Below, piece after piece: positions 58,520-62,226 of a stretch of DNA of 62,226 bases (position 1 is the first letter of the stretch; every line of letters starts with the position of its first letter). The DNA is from Acidobacteriota bacterium (lineage in GTDB: Bacteria > Acidobacteriota > Vicinamibacteria > Fen-336). The notes below the pieces were generated by a model, which searched no databases, was not told the origin of the DNA, and saw nothing but the letters and a program-made list of their open reading frames with translations. Location: NCBI GenBank assembly GCA_022340585.1, contig JAJDNS010000096.1:1-62226 (forward strand), read 5' to 3'. A program made the translations under genes and the position numbers.

Positions 58520-59167
58520 ATGACGAGGAAGGCCGTTCTGGTCGCGCTGCTTGCCGTCGGCGTCCTGGCGTGTGCCATCCCCGAGGACCCGGGCCCCTCC
58601 GAACAGCCGCTGCCGCAGGGTCCCAGCGCGGTCGTGCCGGCTCCACCGGCGGCGGACGGAAGCGCGCCGGTTCTCGGCGGCCCGCCGACCGCCCCGGAGC
58701 CGGAGCCGACACCGGAGGCCGATCCCGACGCCCCGTCCGACACGTCGACGCCTCCTCCTCCCGACGGCAGTGGCTGTGGAGAGCCGCTCCCCCCGGGGCT
58801 TCTGAAGATCAACGTCGCCGTCCACCTCAGGGGCCCCAACTTCTGGACGCTGGACGCCACGCCGCTGGTGGGACCGGATCCGGTCTACTGCGCCGAGATC
58901 GGGTTCACCGACGGACGGGCGAATTGCCCGGTCCGGCCCGAGGGGCACCCTGAGCGTACGGCCTGTGAAGCCTTCCTGGTCGGCGTCGCGGTGGACACCG
59001 GGCGCCCCGGTCCAACGTGGAGACGCGACGGCTCGCTGTGCACCGGACCGTCGAGCGGGTGCGAGAACCACCCCGAGAACCAGTACCTGGTTCGGGCGAG
59101 CGGGGGAGGCCTCTACACGGCCTGCGCGGAGAACGGCGTCTGCGGCGAGCAGAACGTGGACCGCTGA
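58520..59167 (+). CDS. Cys-rich lipoprotein, paralogue 2 of 3
   Basis: 215 residues. Lipobox around LLAVGVLAC. A Pro/Ser/Glu-rich spacer is followed by the shared fold: GCGEPLPP, VHLRGPNFWTLDATPLVG, FTDGRANCPVRPEGHPERTAC, RPGPTWRRDGSLC and SGCENHPENQYL, then AC and CG. About half the residues of the globular part match paralogue 1. It begins 59 bp behind paralogue 1. The Cys spacing is conserved although the spacer is not. Function unknown. Confidence 0.78.
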   Translation: MTRKAVLVALLAVGVLACAIPEDPGPSEQPLPQGPSAVVPAPPAADGSAPVLGGPPTAPEPEPTPEADPDAPSDTSTPPPPDGSGCGEPLPPGLLKINVAVHLRGPNFWTLDATPLVGPDPVYCAEIGFTDGRANCPVRPEGHPERTACEAFLVGVAVDTGRPGPTWRRDGSLCTGPSSGCENHPENQYLVRASGGGLYTACAENGVCGEQNVDR

Positions 59168-59272
59168 GCGCCTTCGCGGCGGCCTGACGACGGACCGAGA
59201 CGTCGCGGACGAAGGATGTCGGCCCCCCCGCTTGACAGCCCGCGAGCCGTGTGTGACCGTGCGGAACATACG

Positions 59273-59875
59273 ATGAGAGTACTTCCTGGCGTCATGATCT
59301 CCATCTGTGTCGCGGCGGGAGCCTGCTCGGGGTCCCCCGGAGAGCTTCCGACGAACCCCAAGATTGCCGATGCTTCGCTCATTCCGGACGAGCCGTCCCC
59401 CACACCCACACCCACCCCGGACGTGGCACCGCTGCCCTCGAACCCCGGGGGCGGAAGCGGGGCCGGAGTCAGCGAGTCCTGCGGCGAGCCGGAGCCACCG
59501 TCCCTCACTCGCGTCAAGGTGACGGTGCTCAACACCCAGCCCACGCAGCGCATCCTGGACGCCACTCCCCTGGTCGGACCCGACGGGGCCTACTGCCGCC
59601 TCATCGGCTACACCGACGGACGGCTCTACTGTCCGCTGCGACCCGAGGGCCATCCCGAGCGCTCGGCCTGCGAGGCCCTCCAGGTCGGCCGCGCCACGGA
59701 CACCGGTCGGATCGGACCCACGTGGACGGTCGAGGGTCGTCCCTGCCTCGGGAAGACCGGGCCGGCATCCTGCCTCAACCATCCCGACAACCAGTTCCTC
59801 GTCGTCACGTACGGGACGGGCACATTCCAGGCCTGCATCGACGGCGGGATCTGCGACCGGTACGTGGCGCCCTGA
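59273..59875 (+). CDS. Cys-rich lipoprotein, paralogue 3 of 3
   Basis: 200 residues from ATG 59273. Lipobox SICVAAGAC. Shorter spacer (TPTPTPDVAPLPSNPGGG). The fold has SCGEPEPP, VTVLNTQPTQRILDATPLVG, GYTDGRLYCPLRPEGHPERSAC, RIGPTWTVEGRPC and SCLNHPDNQFL, ending with AC and C. It is the most diverged copy: GFTDGR is GYTDGR and WRRDG is WTVEG. A TTGACA at 59232-59237 lies upstream, with no good -10. The three genes differ in spacer, suggesting reach to different distances from the membrane. Confidence 0.78.
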   Translation: MRVLPGVMISICVAAGACSGSPGELPTNPKIADASLIPDEPSPTPTPTPDVAPLPSNPGGGSGAGVSESCGEPEPPSLTRVKVTVLNTQPTQRILDATPLVGPDGAYCRLIGYTDGRLYCPLRPEGHPERSACEALQVGRATDTGRIGPTWTVEGRPCLGKTGPASCLNHPDNQFLVVTYGTGTFQACIDGGICDRYVAP

Positions 59876-59966
59876 GCGAGCCTGTGCGACCCCGGGCTTT
59901 ATCCCGCACCGGGTGCCCTGCTAGAATCCGGCGCACTGCGCACAGCACTCCCACCGGGAGGAGTTG

Positions 59967-60347
59967 ATGGCCAAGCGGATCCTTGTCGTGGACGACGACG
60001 AGAACATACTGAGCCTGGAACGCACCATCCTGGAGCAGAAAGGGTTCGATGTCACCACCGCTGGGGGCGGAGCCGAGGCGCTCAAGGTCATCGGTGATCA
60101 CGACTTCGACCTCGTCCTTCTCGACGTGATGATGCCCGAGATCGACGGCTTCACGGTCTGCCGGCGCATCAAGGAAGAGGCGCGGACGAAGGAGATTCCG
60201 GTCATCTTCCTCACCGCCAAGGGAGGAGGCGAGGCCCTCGCCGAGGGGTTCGAGTCGGGCGCGATCATGTACATCAACAAGCCCTTCACCGCGAACAAGC
60301 TTCTGACCATCGTCAACACGATGCTCGAGCCTCCGGCGGCGCCGTAA
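59967..60347 (+). CDS. CheY-like single-domain response regulator
   Basis: 126 residues from ATG 59967 (GGGAGGA 5 nt upstream; a TTG just before it is less likely). Receiver fold: ILVVDDDENILSLE (acidic pocket), phospho-Asp in LVLLDVMMPEIDG, Thr in VIFLTAKGG, Lys in INKPFTANKL. No output domain, so it acts by protein contact. A -10 box TAGAAT lies at 59922-59927. Neighbours do not reveal a partner. Confidence 0.9.
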   Translation: MAKRILVVDDDENILSLERTILEQKGFDVTTAGGGAEALKVIGDHDFDLVLLDVMMPEIDGFTVCRRIKEEARTKEIPVIFLTAKGGGEALAEGFESGAIMYINKPFTANKLLTIVNTMLEPPAAP

Positions 60348-60380
60348 CCCCCTGCCCCACCTCGCGGGAGGGATCAGGGG

Positions 60381-60415
60381 CTGCCAAGGCAGCCGGCCGC
60401 AGGCCGGTTCGGTCC
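60381..60415 (-). repeat. 3'-end palindromic repeat element, copy E, partial
   Basis: On the minus strand it starts right behind the PfkB stop (GGACCGAACCGGCC), keeps the CGGCCGG stem and TGCCTTGGCAG, then lacks the second palindrome (GATCGTG) found in the other copies; a short degenerate GGATC at 60371 may be the trace. It lies between convergent genes. Confidence 0.78.
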
Positions 60416-61324
60416 TCAGAGGCTCGCGAACCGGGTGAGGCGCTGGAAGAGACCGTAGCGCTCCTCGATCTCCTCGCGGGTCAGGGTCAGGAGACGGTCG
60501 AGGCTGAAGGCCTCGCAGCAGAACGACGCGAGGGCGCTGCCCACGATGACCGCGCGCCGGAGCGCCGGATCTCCCACCTCCCCGGTGCTCGCGAGATAGC
60601 CGAGAAACCCTCCGGCGAAGGTGTCCCCGGCGCCGGTGGGGTCGAAGACCTCCTCGAGCGGGTACGCCGGGGCGGCGAAGGAGCCCTCCCCGGTGAACAT
60701 CAGGACCCCGTGTTCACCCTTCTTCACGACCAGGGTTCGGGGCCCCATCTCACGGATGGCCCGCGCCGCCTTGACGAGATTCCACTCACCCGAGAGGTCA
60801 CGGGCCTCGGCGTCGTTGATCAGCAGCACCTGGACGTCGCGGAGGAGCTCCCTCAGCTCCTCGGGCTTGCCGTCGATCCAGAAGTTCATGGTGTCACAAG
60901 CGACGAGCCTCGGGCCCTCGACCTGGTCGAGCACCTCACGCTGCAAGACAGGATCGATGTTGCCCAGGAAGACGGCCTCGGAGGTCCGGTAGGAGGCGGG
61001 AATCTTGGGCTTGAAGAACTCGAACACGTTCAGGTCGGTGCGGATCGTGTCGCGGGAATTGAGGTCGAGCGAGTACTTCCCCTGCCACTGGAACGTCTTC
61101 CCCTCCGTCCGCTCGAGGCCTTCGAGATCGATGGGCCGGTCACGGAATGCGGCGAGCTGCTCTTCGCCGAAATCCTCGCCGACCACGGCCACGAGGTTGA
61201 CGGGGGCGAAGAAGGACGCGGCCACCGAGAAGAACGAAGCGCTCCCCCCGAGCACCTGCTCGGCCTGTCCAAACGGCGTCTCCACCGTGTCGTAGGCGAC
61301 GCTCCCGACGACGAGAATCGGCAT
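60416..61324 (-). CDS. PfkB family sugar kinase
   Basis: 302 residues from ATG 61324 (AAGGAG 6 nt upstream; GTG 61330 also in frame). N-terminal ILVVGSVAYDTVETP, first signature GGSASFFSVAAS, and the C-terminal active site DPTGAGDTFAGGFLG with the catalytic Asp. The second gene of the operon, 9 bp after mtnP. The pairing with methylthioadenosine phosphorylase suggests a kinase for ribose-type or nucleoside products in methionine salvage, but substrate is not decidable. Other PfkB members act on adenosine, ribose or fructose. Confidence 0.88.
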   Translation of the reverse strand: MPILVVGSVAYDTVETPFGQAEQVLGGSASFFSVAASFFAPVNLVAVVGEDFGEEQLAAFRDRPIDLEGLERTEGKTFQWQGKYSLDLNSRDTIRTDLNVFEFFKPKIPASYRTSEAVFLGNIDPVLQREVLDQVEGPRLVACDTMNFWIDGKPEELRELLRDVQVLLINDAEARDLSGEWNLVKAARAIREMGPRTLVVKKGEHGVLMFTGEGSFAAPAYPLEEVFDPTGAGDTFAGGFLGYLASTGEVGDPALRRAVIVGSALASFCCEAFSLDRLLTLTREEIEERYGLFQRLTRFASL

Positions 61325-61333
61325 GGACACTCC

Positions 61334-62206
<873 letters not shown>

Positions 62207-62226
62207 GGAGTCTCCTGGGGCCAAAG

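Overview
The window is a compact, high-GC bacterial chromosome segment, with no tRNA, rRNA or CRISPR array seen. Several families point to a Gram-negative member of the Acidobacteriota, perhaps near Thermoanaerobaculia: a VWFA-related protein of the Acidobacterial type, a GWxTD protein, DUF4388 proteins, PEGA repeats, an FHA-GAF-SpoIIE phosphatase, and LpxB, which implies an outer membrane with lipid A. The phylum is inferred from gene content; no marker gene was compared.

Layout. 1-6.2 kb: a fasciclin protein cut by the left edge, a class II photolyase, and a leftward set of coiled-coil protein, proC and a Tat-exported NIF3 protein. 6.2-9.2 kb: a structured leader with an intrinsic terminator ahead of a MATE efflux pump, a Tat-exported TIM-barrel protein and a small Cys-rich protein. 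9.4-13.6 kb: three CelD/BcsL-type GNAT proteins with a Cys-motif partner protein. 14.5-20.3 kb: an idonate/gluconate operon (GntP permease, Zn-alcohol dehydrogenase, SDR) and a secreted glycoside hydrolase. 20.4-24.3 kb: a broken TauE gene, a sigma factor fused to an anti-sigma zinc finger, a thioredoxin and a CoA-disulfide-reductase-like flavoprotein. 24.3-31.9 kb: two DUF4388 signalling proteins, small unknown proteins, a DapB-like dehydrogenase, DUF4126, VWA and EcsC proteins.

31.9-45.9 kb holds tightly overlapped housekeeping and stress operons: FHA-SpoIIE phosphatase, Hsp20, Lon and YmdB; an NtrB/NtrC-like pair; a DegP-like protease; and xseA-xseB-ispA-tlyA-nadK. 45.9-56.4 kb is about the cell envelope: ruvX-mltG-membrane protein, a Ser/Thr kinase, a rhomboid protease, an EnvC-like protein, an S41-like protein lacking its catalytic residues, GWxTD plus HU, and a PEGA protein. 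56.6-62.2 kb: lpxB, three tandem paralogous Cys-rich lipoproteins, a CheY-like receiver, a PfkB kinase and methylthioadenosine phosphorylase.

The most interesting signals are: (1) a candidate attenuator or riboswitch controlling the MATE pump, with mutually exclusive pairings and an 18-nt-stem-region terminator; (2) an oriented palindromic repeat family placed directly behind stop codons at five loci; (3) three tandem lipoproteins sharing eight cysteines; (4) -10 boxes only 6-9 nt from start codons, often GTG or TTG, which implies widespread leaderless transcription; and (5) an EnvC-like/S41-like pair in which both partners lack canonical catalytic residues.
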